A DNA stretch of 64,000 nt from Candidatus Helarchaeota archaeon (GTDB taxonomy: Archaea > Asgardarchaeota > Lokiarchaeia > Helarchaeales > HEL-GB-A), in the NCBI GenBank assembly GCA_013375455.1, contig JABXJT010000012.1, forward strand, positions 1 to 64,000. The letters run 5' to 3'. Below the pieces are notes generated by a model. The model made no database searches, had not been told where the DNA came from, and saw only the letters and a list, made by a program, of their open reading frames with translations. How positions within the stretch are numbered: position 1 is the stretch's first letter; each line of letters opens with the position of its first letter. This document shows positions 26,135 to 34,326 of this stretch, in pieces. A program made the translations under genes and the position numbers.

Positions 26135-26971
26135 TCAGGTAACGTATTGCAGTTCTTTTTTCCGATTAGCTGAAGTATTCTCGAAGGAATTCACGACCTC
26201 GCGAATTTCTTGAAGCAGACCGGGATTTTTCTCAAGTTCCTTTTTAACCCGAATCACTCGCGGCAAGTCGACTCTCTTTTGTTCTTCAGTACCTTTAGTC
26301 TTTATGTAGCGAATCATTGCATCAATGTCAGCGTTAAACTGCTTGATTAAAATTACGTAGATTGGGGCATCCTCTTTATCCTGCTGGATGGCTTCAATCC
26401 CTTTGATGTATTCTCGTTCGATACCCCAAAAGAACTCGCTAGGTTCTACAAATTCATAGATGCTTTCGGAAGTTTCAATCAACGTATTCCCGCAGTCCGG
26501 GCAGTAGGTATAGGCGGGAACATGTACCTTATCGCACTCATCGCACAATTTCACGTTCCCATCGACTTTATTTCCACAATACGGGCAAAAATTTTGGATG
26601 ATGATGGGTCTATTGCATGCCGAGCACTCCACGAGATGTCGTCTCTCTAGGGTTTTTTGAGTGTCATAGAGGTTCTCTTTTATCCGATTGAGCAGTCCAA
26701 TTGTACCCATATCTATGCTAGCGTAAGAACTGGTCTTGAATACCTCGAATTCATTTTTGAGGTCTTCCAGAATGCGGTCGTAGGCTTCATCGCGAGCATG
26801 GAGGCTTATTGTATTCGCGGAACTGATCCCATCAATGTAATTATTTCCCTTATACCTCCGTCCTACTATCAATACCTCTATATCAAATTTTTTACACAAG
26901 GTCTTAAAAATTCGGAGATTCTTTCGGTGAACCTTCTTATTATATCCTCCAAACAAGCTTATTTCTGTCAT
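26135..26971 (-). CDS. Double zinc-ribbon protein
   Basis: About 278 residues from ATG 26971 (MTEISLFGGYNKKVHRK); an upstream ATG at 26986 is possible. The first 120 residues are an alpha/beta region. In the middle are zinc-ribbon knuckles CSACNRP, FCPYCGNK, LCDECDK and YCPDCGNT (about residues 120-165), enough for two metal sites. The C-terminus is helical and charged. It is not a membrane protein, but it is encoded between the winged-helix gene and the membrane protein genes of the minus arm. Function unknown. Confidence 0.68.
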   Translation of the reverse strand: MTEISLFGGYNKKVHRKNLRIFKTLCKKFDIEVLIVGRRYKGNNYIDGISSANTISLHARDEAYDRILEDLKNEFEVFKTSSYASIDMGTIGLLNRIKENLYDTQKTLERRHLVECSACNRPIIIQNFCPYCGNKVDGNVKLCDECDKVHVPAYTYCPDCGNTLIETSESIYEFVEPSEFFWGIEREYIKGIEAIQQDKEDAPIYVILIKQFNADIDAMIRYIKTKGTEEQKRVDLPRVIRVKKELEKNPGLLQEIREVVNSFENTSANRKKELQYVT

Positions 26972-27002
26972 TTTTCTCACCATCAAATAAATTTTTTGTT
27001 AT

Positions 27003-27374
27003 TCATTCCCGAAGCGACTTGATGTGCTGCTCGATGACCTCCAAGGTCCGCATTATCTCAGGCGATTCTCGTCCTTGGTTAGATACCTTCTCCCGGCGCG
27101 CCAGGAGATTTCTCGGGATGAATTGCCTGAACAGCAACACGCCAAGATACGTCGAAAATAGGATGTAAATCCAAACGGAATTGAAGGGGGTCATTATCAA
27201 ATTATCCAAGGTGAACTGAGAAGTGAGGATGATGATGTTCGGGAGTATGGCGATGAAGTATAGAATGATACAGGTAAATTTTTGAAAATGATGCCCTGGA
27301 AGGATCCAAATCGCGCACATTATTGCTAAAAGAAAAACCAGAGCTACTATTATGGTATGATAATCAATTCCCAC
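27003..27374 (-). CDS. Small membrane protein, three to four helices
   Basis: I place the start at GTG 27374 (MGIDYHTIIVALVFLLAIMC) because GGGGGAG lies six bases before it; an upstream GTG at 27398 is also in frame. The gene overlaps the end of the thioredoxin-like gene by 11 bases, indicating translational coupling. Hydrophobic segments: TIIVALVFLLAIMCAIWIL, FTCIILYFIAILPNIIIL and VWIYILFSTYLGVLLF. The basic C-terminal tail is probably cytoplasmic. No family recognised. Confidence 0.65.
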   Translation of the reverse strand: MGIDYHTIIVALVFLLAIMCAIWILPGHHFQKFTCIILYFIAILPNIIILTSQFTLDNLIMTPFNSVWIYILFSTYLGVLLFRQFIPRNLLARREKVSNQGRESPEIMRTLEVIEQHIKSLRE

Positions 27375-28635
27375 TTTTTTCTCCCCCGTTTGAGTCACTC
27401 TGGGTCTGATAAGTCCCCAAGATCCCCAATAAGTTTAACAGCTCGCGTTTGACCGTCCGGTGGGGATCCCCTTCACCCTGTTCCTTCACTGGAGTAATCC
27501 AATAGAGCTTGTCTTGGTATTTCAAGGTAGGGGTCCGTCTGATGCCATACACACCCCGACACCAACCTGCATCAATCGTGAATTGTACATCGTAGGTCTT
27601 TATTTGGAGTTCTAGGTCGTGAGCTAGCTGCTGGATATATTCCCAGAGGGAACTCGCGTAGAGCATCTGACAAACTACGCATTTGCGATTGGAAATTAAT
27701 TCTAATACGCCTTTAGGCTTGTCTTCTCCAACCTGTAAGAATGAGGGGGTCGCGCGACCTCCTTGCCTAGCTACTTCAAAGGAAGTACTTGCAATGTAGT
27801 GTTGGGTGAAATCGACGAATACTTTCAACTCGGCAAAAACTTGGAATAAAAAATTGAGGAGCATGTCTGGTTTCATTAAAACCGTCTTAGAAGAGACATC
27901 GAAATATTCCAGGAGGTCCGTGGTGATGGCTAAGGTCCGAGCAATGCTATTCGTTATGTAGTGTTTGACGGAAGGAGTAATGCTCTCGGTGATCAGATAC
28001 ACGGTGAGATAGGAGAATAACGTTTTCGTTATGGTCAGGAAGAGCAAGCTAAGAAATTCGACGAGCTCTTGAGCTTCAAATTTCTCGTTTCCCTCTAGCT
28101 CCATCTGTTCTAACTTCTTTGCCTCTTCAACTTTCTTACTCACTACCTCTACCAAGCTCTCGCGGTATTTATCCAAGAAATCTTTAATGTATTTGATCTC
28201 TGGGTATTCCTCGCTTTCAATGACCTCGAAAATGCCAACTATCTTCAGGAAGACGACTTGGAGTCGAGTCAGGTAGTCGAATAATTTGGCCTCTTCCAAT
28301 TTGCTTTCACCCGAAGCGAGGAGGACCCGTGAAAGATCCCGTGCGTCTTTTTGAAATTGATTAACGAAATACATGAAAAACGTGTTGAACGAATCCTTTA
28401 ACTGCTGAGTGTTGAAATCAGCCACGATACTTGATACCGCACCCCGTAACTTCTCAATATATTGCAGGAGTTTTTGCGTGTAAGCGGGATCTATGTTTAC
28501 TTCATCTTGAAATATCGGTTCGGTGCTAATCCAGGATCTCGTAACGAGGAACTCTGAGAGTCCAATACCCAGGGCTTCCAAATAATCAATCGTGCTGACT
28601 TTTGGGGGATCCTGATCCGAAATTTCTGAAGTCAT
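27364..28635 (-). CDS. Helical protein with C-terminal thioredoxin-like domain
   Basis: About 423 residues from ATG 28635 (MTSEISDQDPPKVST), 14 bases after the previous stop; longer in-frame starts lie inside the upstream gene. Residues 1-320 are helical, with hydrophobic stretches (LVEFLSLLFLTITKTLFSYL). The last 100 residues look like a thioredoxin fold: a CxxC (RKCVVCQMLY), a helix, the strand LQIKTYDVQF and a cis-proline-type loop GIRRTPTLKY. No signal peptide is seen. It is encoded beside membrane genes and opposite an operon rich in paired-cysteine proteins. A redox role is inferred. Confidence 0.65.
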   Translation of the reverse strand: MTSEISDQDPPKVSTIDYLEALGIGLSEFLVTRSWISTEPIFQDEVNIDPAYTQKLLQYIEKLRGAVSSIVADFNTQQLKDSFNTFFMYFVNQFQKDARDLSRVLLASGESKLEEAKLFDYLTRLQVVFLKIVGIFEVIESEEYPEIKYIKDFLDKYRESLVEVVSKKVEEAKKLEQMELEGNEKFEAQELVEFLSLLFLTITKTLFSYLTVYLITESITPSVKHYITNSIARTLAITTDLLEYFDVSSKTVLMKPDMLLNFLFQVFAELKVFVDFTQHYIASTSFEVARQGGRATPSFLQVGEDKPKGVLELISNRKCVVCQMLYASSLWEYIQQLAHDLELQIKTYDVQFTIDAGWCRGVYGIRRTPTLKYQDKLYWITPVKEQGEGDPHRTVKRELLNLLGILGTYQTQSDSNGGEKSGN

Positions 28636-28648
28636 ATCACTCAACTCT

Positions 28649-29455
28649 TTAGTTTGTTTCACTAATGGTCTTTTGAACGCTTGCCTTCGCTTTTTTGAAA
28701 GTGGTCTGCTCAGCCCCAGCATCTTGAGGGGATGCAGGCGTGGATGTCTTGGGAGGAGTGATGTGTAATGCATCTCCTATTTGTCCTAATTTTTTCATGT
28801 ATTTCTGCCTAGTTCTTCGAATGTATTGCTTGACATAATCGGGTGCATTGATAATCTCTTGGTAGAGCTCACCAATCAATTCACCAACTTTCTCTTTAAG
28901 TTCATTAAATCGGCGCAAGTGGTCTCTGGTATGTCTAATTACTTCCTGTTGATATTGTTCCTCAACCTCCTTCAGCATCTCCTCGAGATATTCAATTTGG
29001 GTGTATAAGGGATTGATTTTATCAGTAAGCATCTTTAACCCCCTGGTCAAGCCCAGCTTCAGGATTTCGATGTCAAACAAGGGTTCGATTTTCTGATGCT
29101 TAAAATCACTCTTTTTGAAATTACAAAGGATCATCAGTTCTTTAGGCCCCTCTTCAGGAGCATAATTCCTGGAAATTGCCTCGAAACTATACTGAGTCCC
29201 AAGATTAATCATCCATTCTTGGACGGTTTCCTCCTCTGCTAGAACTCGAATTTTGAATTCTTTATTTTCCGTCCCCAAAGAGAGAAACTTTCCAATTTGG
29301 CGCATTTGACCATCCAGATCCCGCAGGACAACATACCGAGATTCATCGTGTGTCAGGTCGTAGTATTTCGAGTAATAATTCCATGCCCTAATTATTACAA
29401 TGACTAATGCAATGAATTGGCCAATGATCAGCCCCATGCTAATCGGATCTACCAT
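28649..29455 (-). CDS. Membrane-anchored coiled-coil protein
   Basis: 268 residues. An N-terminal membrane helix (GLIIGQFIALVIVIIRAW) is followed by a cytoplasmic alpha/beta domain (YVVLRDLDGQMRQIGKFLSL). A long coiled coil covers about 140-215 (IEYLEEMLKEVEEQYQQEVI, RRFNELKEKVGELIGELYQE). The tail is Pro/Ser/Thr-rich. It is the first gene of the minus-strand arm and so sits directly under the promoter region with the 17-bp repeats. Function unknown. Confidence 0.68.
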   Translation of the reverse strand: MVDPISMGLIIGQFIALVIVIIRAWNYYSKYYDLTHDESRYVVLRDLDGQMRQIGKFLSLGTENKEFKIRVLAEEETVQEWMINLGTQYSFEAISRNYAPEEGPKELMILCNFKKSDFKHQKIEPLFDIEILKLGLTRGLKMLTDKINPLYTQIEYLEEMLKEVEEQYQQEVIRHTRDHLRRFNELKEKVGELIGELYQEIINAPDYVKQYIRRTRQKYMKKLGQIGDALHITPPKTSTPASPQDAGAEQTTFKKAKASVQKTISETN

Positions 29456-29775
29456 CTAAATTCACTTCTCCAAATTTACAAATTTGACTGATATTCCTTG
29501 TTTATAAAATAGAACAATAAGGAATAAAAATTAAGAGTCTATACTTCGTCGGCGCCGACACTTCGTCGATGCCGACACTTCATCGGTGTCGACACTTTGT
29601 CAATGCCGACACTTCGTCGGCGTCTATTAATCGTCGGCAAATTTTTTTTATTCTCAATTCACATTATTATAATTCAAGAATTATTCAATTTTCAATTCAA
29701 GTTTCCCAAGGTTCTCTAGAACTGATTGGGAAGGGAAGAATTGAATTTATATTCAAAATAAAATGGTGAAGCAAA
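29456..29775. other. Divergent promoter region
   Basis: 320 bases between the divergent membrane operons. It holds the 17-bp palindromic tandem repeats (listed separately), AT-rich flanks suitable for TATA boxes on both sides (TTTATAAAATAG on the minus side near 29500-29512) and a T-rich stretch after 29640. An ORF across the repeats (29569-29769) is a by-product of the repeat sequence. Confidence 0.5.
29543..29627. repeat. Five tandem 17-bp units, each with a GTCG-CGAC palindrome
   Basis: Units start at 29543, 29560, 29577, 29594 and 29611. The first reads ACTTCGTCGGCGCCGAC; the others differ at one to a few positions and the last is degenerate at its right end. Each contains a dyad of the form GTCGNNNNCGAC or close to it, with the first being a perfect 12-bp palindrome. 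A further half-site TCGTCGGC follows at 29631. Regular phasing of 17 bp in a divergent promoter region suggests cooperative binding of a dimeric protein. The repeats are much more G/C-rich than their surroundings. Confidence 0.85.
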
Positions 29776-30510
29776 ATGAGTGAAGAGAAAAAAGAGCGTG
29801 ACCCAATGACCTACGAGACGTGGAAAACGATGAATAAAATCAAGAGGGATATGCAGGAACTGGTGAAAGAAAAGGGTACTCATGGAGGATCCAGCCTGAA
29901 ATACGAGAGGAACTATTCACTAGAAGTAGGACGGATCGATAATAGAGAATCAAGGCCGCCCATGACTATTGATGCGTGGGACGTGCTAACCTGCGTCTTT
30001 GCAGCATTGTTCTTTATGCTACCCTGGATTGTACCGGGGACAGATGTAGCATACCTTTTTGGTATTGCACTTTTATTCAGCTTGGTAACTCGAAGCGTAC
30101 TGACCCGCATTGCAACCTTGACTTTTACTGCTACGTATTTTCTGTTATTTCTACTGGCCGGCTGGTATTTCTCTCTAGAAGAAGTTTTCAGCTTCATTTT
30201 TGGCATCAACACCATTACGTTGGTACCAGTAATCGTTGGTACATTGATGTCAATCTGTATGATGGGGTCAGGAGTCGTGTATGGGCTTTCTGGTTCGACA
30301 AAGTATGCGGGATTATTCATCATTGCAGGGGCGTTTCTCATTTCAGCAGTGGATTCAGCGGTCGGATACTTCTTCTTCGCGATGGAGGATTGGTACATCC
30401 TATTCGCGACGCACCTCGCCATTTACATCACCGCGTTCTTAATTGCATGGGGTATATTCTACCTCGCGGCGCGGTTGATTCGGGCGGGCGTGCTATCGGC
30501 GGTGAGGTGA
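29776..30510 (+). CDS. Polytopic membrane protein
   Basis: 244 residues. A charged cytoplasmic N-terminus of about 65 residues (MSEEKKERDPMTYETWKTMN) precedes about six membrane helices, including VLTCVFAALFFMLPWIV, TFTATYFLLFLLAGWYFSL and LFATHLAIYITAFLIAWGIF. It is the first gene of the plus-strand arm downstream of the 17-bp repeats, with GTGAAGC just before the ATG. No transporter signature was recognised. Confidence 0.7.
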   Translation: MSEEKKERDPMTYETWKTMNKIKRDMQELVKEKGTHGGSSLKYERNYSLEVGRIDNRESRPPMTIDAWDVLTCVFAALFFMLPWIVPGTDVAYLFGIALLFSLVTRSVLTRIATLTFTATYFLLFLLAGWYFSLEEVFSFIFGINTITLVPVIVGTLMSICMMGSGVVYGLSGSTKYAGLFIIAGAFLISAVDSAVGYFFFAMEDWYILFATHLAIYITAFLIAWGIFYLAARLIRAGVLSAVR

Positions 30511-30514
30511 GGCA

Positions 30515-31345
30515 ATGGTACGGATGACAAAAGCAGCCAAAATGACGATGGTAATCATTTTAGTAGCATTTGGTGGATTTTTAGTCTATTGGCTCGGCTT
30601 CAGAGGATCTGTATTTGATCCAACCCCACCAGCCCCCCCTCCAGAATACGCAGAAGGATACGCGATAATTCAGTTCCAAGATCCGCTAAATGAGGTAATA
30701 GTGACAGAGGTAGACTTGTACATTCAATTTAGGAATGGAACAAACTATCTGAACACTACTTCTGGAACCACCTTTTACGTTCCTGAGGCAAGCTGGTTTT
30801 TTGCAGTGAAAGCAGGCTATTGGAATCTGACAGGCTCGGTTTACGCGCAAGGTGACGCCCCTGGAGATGCTCATATCCAAACTTATTCGTTAACTCAAAT
30901 CGCTCCCAAAAATAATGTCCAATTTTTGATAAGCGCCATCGACGGGGTTTATGGAACATATAGTTCATCTGAGATTCCCGATGGATATCATACGATACTG
31001 ATTTCCTACTCTATAACTGGGGATTGGTGTTATAATTCATCTTGGGGTGATTCGTCTTGGGTTCCTGATATGTTCATCCCAATTGGGAGTTACGCTGATC
31101 AATATAACATATCAATTACAGGATTATGGATCGGCTGGAACGGGTCAATCACAGATTATTCGCTTGGGGGATCGCCTGTTGGTTATTATTTAGTCTACGA
31201 TGTCGGTGTCTGCAATAGCACGCATTTCTATGGCATTGCATTCTCTGGACAATTACAAGTTTCGGGAGTGTTCAGCAATATATCAAATGCTACAATTTAC
31301 TTTGGGCTACTAGATGATACTAATAACTTGGTTATACACTTCTAA
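30515..31345 (+). CDS. Membrane-anchored extracellular protein
   Basis: 276 residues. An N-terminal membrane anchor (MTMVIILVAFGGFLVYWLGF) is followed by a Pro-rich linker and a beta-rich extracellular domain with many N-x-S/T sequons (NGTNY, NTTSG, NLTGS, YNSSW, NISNA), consistent with archaeal N-glycosylation. The start lies five bases after the previous stop behind GAGGTGAGG. Function unknown. Confidence 0.68.
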   Translation: MVRMTKAAKMTMVIILVAFGGFLVYWLGFRGSVFDPTPPAPPPEYAEGYAIIQFQDPLNEVIVTEVDLYIQFRNGTNYLNTTSGTTFYVPEASWFFAVKAGYWNLTGSVYAQGDAPGDAHIQTYSLTQIAPKNNVQFLISAIDGVYGTYSSSEIPDGYHTILISYSITGDWCYNSSWGDSSWVPDMFIPIGSYADQYNISITGLWIGWNGSITDYSLGGSPVGYYLVYDVGVCNSTHFYGIAFSGQLQVSGVFSNISNATIYFGLLDDTNNLVIHF

Positions 31346-31364
31346 AATGATGGAAGGAATTAAA

Positions 31365-32891
31365 ATGAGAATAAACAAAAGGCTTTTACTCTATGTTGTA
31401 TGGATGACAATGCTCTTCATCCTACCATTAAGTATTATTCCTACAGGGGATGCTCAAGAGGGAATAGAAAGTGGATTGTCCCCGGAAGCCTTCGATGCCG
31501 CTCTTGGGTTTATCTATGTCGATCCATCTAGCTACAAATTCAATGGCCTTGGTTTCGGAAGCGACCTAATGATTCACAATATGAGCCTATTCCATGATCT
31601 CCCCCTCGCTATAACGGGGGGGATCCCATATGATATCGACATAATAAACAAGGGGAGCATTCAACAGACAGTTAATGGAAAGCTAAATACCGTATTCGCC
31701 TACGAGGTGTGGTTTTATTACACGATAACCTTATATACAGTAGGCTCTAGCGATGTAATCCAAGCTCCTAGCGCTCCCAAATCGGATTGGTTGTACCACT
31801 CTGGATGGGGGCTTCTTCCTTGGGGATGTGGGCAATGGACGCTCGCTACGATGACATTCAAGAATTATGACTTACAGCAGTTCTCGGATGATCCCTATAC
31901 CAAGCTTCAGAGATGGCGTTGGTTAGGGACGTTATCATTCGATATTTCCATTATTCCAGAACTAGACTTCCCCAAGACAATTACCGTCGAAAACGGCGAA
32001 TGGAATTACGGTGACATACATTACGGTTTTCTCCCCTCGATCTTCTTGGAAAATCGCAGGGGCATTGCCCAAGATAAGACAGTATATGTAGAAGGTGGGG
32101 CAATCGGTACATCTGAACACAGAGTAAGCAATAGCCCAACTCTTAACGAAGGTTCCTTGCTTAATAATCGATATTTTAGCGAGGATGTGGATGCTGAATA
32201 TTATGGCTACACGAATGACAATTGGAATTCTCCTGCTGACCTTATATCCCCGCCAAATCACACTATTTGTGTGTCGGTGTCGCGCGTTACCAAGCAAGAA
32301 CTTCAAGATCTTGCAACCTTTGACACCAGCCCCACTTCTTTAAGTATTTTTGATCAACAAAGAGAGATAACCGTGCATGTTCCAAGTATCGGATTGAGGC
32401 CGGAAGTATGGATTTTTGAGGGTGTTCATAACTACAAAAAGGTCGATTTCAATGGAGGACCTCTTGGGCAAGGGGTGTTTACCCACAAAGAGACGAGTTT
32501 TGATTCAAGGCGGTGTGTTATTGGATGGGATGTATGGAATGTCTATCAGACTCTTTACATGAAGTCAGGCGTGCGCATCTTAAGTTTGTACGAATGGAAA
32601 CCAGCATTCAACACCACACTAGGAATCCCACAAGGACCACCAAACTGGGAAACGGGAGATCGATATTTAAACGCTGGTTTCGAGGGCGCTATTGGAGCCA
32701 AGACTGAGACTTGGTTTGATAAGCTCGGATCCTGGTTGTGGGTGATAATCGGTATCATTGGCATCATCGTAGTATTAAAAATCATCCGCAAGTTGAGGGG
32801 TAGCAGTAAATCCAAAGCTAAAATCGACCAAACCATCAACCTCTGGAGCAACCAATCCAATAAAGGAGGCATTGAAAAAGATGCCAAGTAA
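31365..32891 (+). CDS. Secreted domain with C-terminal membrane anchor
   Basis: About 508 residues from ATG 31365, which has GGAAGGA seven bases upstream; an earlier in-frame ATG at 31314 lies inside the previous gene. There is a signal peptide (RLLLYVVWMTMLFILPLSII), a large beta-rich ectodomain with many Trp, Tyr and Asn, a membrane helix near the end (WLWVIIGIIGIIVVLKII) and a short basic cytoplasmic tail. No family recognised. It probably forms a surface complex with the neighbouring proteins. Confidence 0.7.
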   Translation: MRINKRLLLYVVWMTMLFILPLSIIPTGDAQEGIESGLSPEAFDAALGFIYVDPSSYKFNGLGFGSDLMIHNMSLFHDLPLAITGGIPYDIDIINKGSIQQTVNGKLNTVFAYEVWFYYTITLYTVGSSDVIQAPSAPKSDWLYHSGWGLLPWGCGQWTLATMTFKNYDLQQFSDDPYTKLQRWRWLGTLSFDISIIPELDFPKTITVENGEWNYGDIHYGFLPSIFLENRRGIAQDKTVYVEGGAIGTSEHRVSNSPTLNEGSLLNNRYFSEDVDAEYYGYTNDNWNSPADLISPPNHTICVSVSRVTKQELQDLATFDTSPTSLSIFDQQREITVHVPSIGLRPEVWIFEGVHNYKKVDFNGGPLGQGVFTHKETSFDSRRCVIGWDVWNVYQTLYMKSGVRILSLYEWKPAFNTTLGIPQGPPNWETGDRYLNAGFEGAIGAKTETWFDKLGSWLWVIIGIIGIIVVLKIIRKLRGSSKSKAKIDQTINLWSNQSNKGGIEKDAK

Positions 32892-33273
32892 GAACTTTAA
32901 GCAGCGGATTGATGAGTTAGGGAAAAATTTGCTTTCGATCAGTGGAGGTGCATTCCCCGATAGGCTGGGACACGATTCGGACCAATGCAAGGGAATTACG
33001 AAGGAGTTGGCCGAAATTCTCAACCTCTCTAAAGAGGCTCGACTCGGGTTTTACAAGTATTGTATGGTGCGAAGCTTGCAGGGGCACTCAGCACAACGAA
33101 CCTTGCAAGAAGAGGAACGCCGTATTAAAACCTGTATCAATCTTGCCACCCGGATCGTGGATGATCCGACGGAAGCAGCTGAATTCGTTGGGTGGTGCAC
33201 TACGAAACTAAGGGCAGGGGAGTCTGTGGAAGATATCCTGCAAGAACAGGATGATGAGGTGAGTGATACATGA
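32881..33273 (+). CDS. Small helical protein with paired cysteines
   Basis: About 130 residues, beginning at ATG 32881 or at TTG 32872 next to AAAGGAGG. Four Cys fall into two pairs in predicted helices: QCKGITKELAEIL with YKYCMVRSL, and KTCINLATRIVDDP with GWCTTKLR. A similar Cys...LVDDP...C arrangement occurs in the N-terminal domain of the TnpB fusion at 38997. There is no signal peptide. It overlaps the previous gene by a few codons and the next by four bases. Function unknown. Confidence 0.62.
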   Translation: MPSKNFKQRIDELGKNLLSISGGAFPDRLGHDSDQCKGITKELAEILNLSKEARLGFYKYCMVRSLQGHSAQRTLQEEERRIKTCINLATRIVDDPTEAAEFVGWCTTKLRAGESVEDILQEQDDEVSDT

Positions 33274-33503
33274 AAAAGAAGGACACTGAATGTGAGGTGC
33301 CACGCAAGCTACAACAAGCGGTCTTAAAAGCGGAAGAAGCAGATGTTCCGATGGAAAAGGTCAGGGAAATCTCTGAAAATTGCGTGATCAAAGCAAATAA
33401 TCTCGGCGGCGCGACAACTGAAAAGCTTGACCATCATCAAGCTTGTACCATTAAAGGAATCAAGGATGAAATAAAGAAACAAAAAGAAAGGAAGATCCTT
33501 TAA
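33270..33503 (+). CDS. Small helical protein with three cysteines
   Basis: 77 residues, starting in an ATGA overlap with the previous stop. Charged helices carry TECEVPRKLQ, ISENCVIKANNL and HHQACTIKGI. The tail is lysine-rich (KKQKERKIL). It resembles its upstream neighbour in size, helical charge and spaced Cys, and the overlap implies coupled translation. Function unknown. Confidence 0.6.
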   Translation: MKKKDTECEVPRKLQQAVLKAEEADVPMEKVREISENCVIKANNLGGATTEKLDHHQACTIKGIKDEIKKQKERKIL

Positions 33504-33558
33504 CTCCCATTTTATATTTTTTTAAGAATAATCTCGAAGAAAGAAAGGAAAAGTTGGT

Positions 33559-34326
33559 TTGGGTAAGAGAATGAATGGCAGCATGAAAGGTCCTGCCATT
33601 GGGGCGGGATTTCTTGGCATTGGCTTTATTATTCTTTACTCACATTTACTCATTGAAGAAATTAGCTATCTTTACGTCACCTATACATTTGCATTTTTCT
33701 TCATTCTAGGGGGGTTGACTGTCTTTGTACGGCTGACGGCCTTAACGTACCGGGTGGCAGAGTCACGCGGGGGGTTTAGAACCTTGAATGAGGAAGTTCA
33801 TTTCTATGCCTTGGAGTTCACGAAAGTCACGGCCGTTACCTTCTTTGCATTTTACTATCCTTGGGAGGCGTTTTTAATGTGGGTCATTTTAGATTGCATG
33901 GATGGGTTCACGCTCTCATATGGGAAGCGGAGCCTTCCCTTGAGGCATAAAATCGATAAATTTACCGATTTCCTCTGTCAAATTCCCCTATTTATTGTTG
34001 CCCTTCAGCTCTGGGCCGATCTCCCGGTATTGAGCATTTTCTTCACGGCATTTTTTATCTTGCTCGCGATAAAGACGGCACTGTTTGTCATTACGGGGAA
34101 CCGTGACGCGTTACTGTACCTTCCAGGTGCGTTTGCCATCCTCTATTTAGTAGTCACTACCCTTTACACCTTCTTTCCATCTCAATTTTCAGTCATCTTT
34201 GGGAATGTTCATAATACAATTGCCTGTATCGCGGTGGTCCTGGTCATTTGCACTGCCTATGAGGTCATTTACAATGGGGTGCTAATTCGGCTTCGTTACC
34301 GGGTACAGAAAGGAGGGCGAGAATGA
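33559..34326 (+). CDS. Divergent CDP-alcohol phosphotransferase-like membrane protein
   Basis: 255 residues, TTG 33559 or ATG 33571 start, with about six membrane helices. The cytosolic loop DCMDGFTLSYGK ... HKIDKFTD keeps all four Asp of the family motif DxxDGxxAR-x8-GxxxDxxxD at exactly the right spacing (0, 3, 21, 25). The A-R pair is replaced by L-S and the second Gly by Arg. The Asp residues bind two metal ions in active enzymes that join a CDP-linked lipid to an alcohol. Activity is uncertain. The stop overlaps the next ATG. Confidence 0.58.
   Translation: MGKRMNGSMKGPAIGAGFLGIGFIILYSHLLIEEISYLYVTYTFAFFFILGGLTVFVRLTALTYRVAESRGGFRTLNEEVHFYALEFTKVTAVTFFAFYYPWEAFLMWVILDCMDGFTLSYGKRSLPLRHKIDKFTDFLCQIPLFIVALQLWADLPVLSIFFTAFFILLAIKTALFVITGNRDALLYLPGAFAILYLVVTTLYTFFPSQFSVIFGNVHNTIACIAVVLVICTAYEVIYNGVLIRLRYRVQKGGRE

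Noticed and set aside
29569..29769. Plus-strand ORF across the 17-bp repeats
   Set aside because: It is generated by the repeat units being open in one frame; the product has no protein character.
29913..30422. 169-codon minus-strand ORF opposite the polytopic membrane protein
   Set aside because: The plus-strand frame encodes clear membrane helices; the reverse frame is a compositional shadow.
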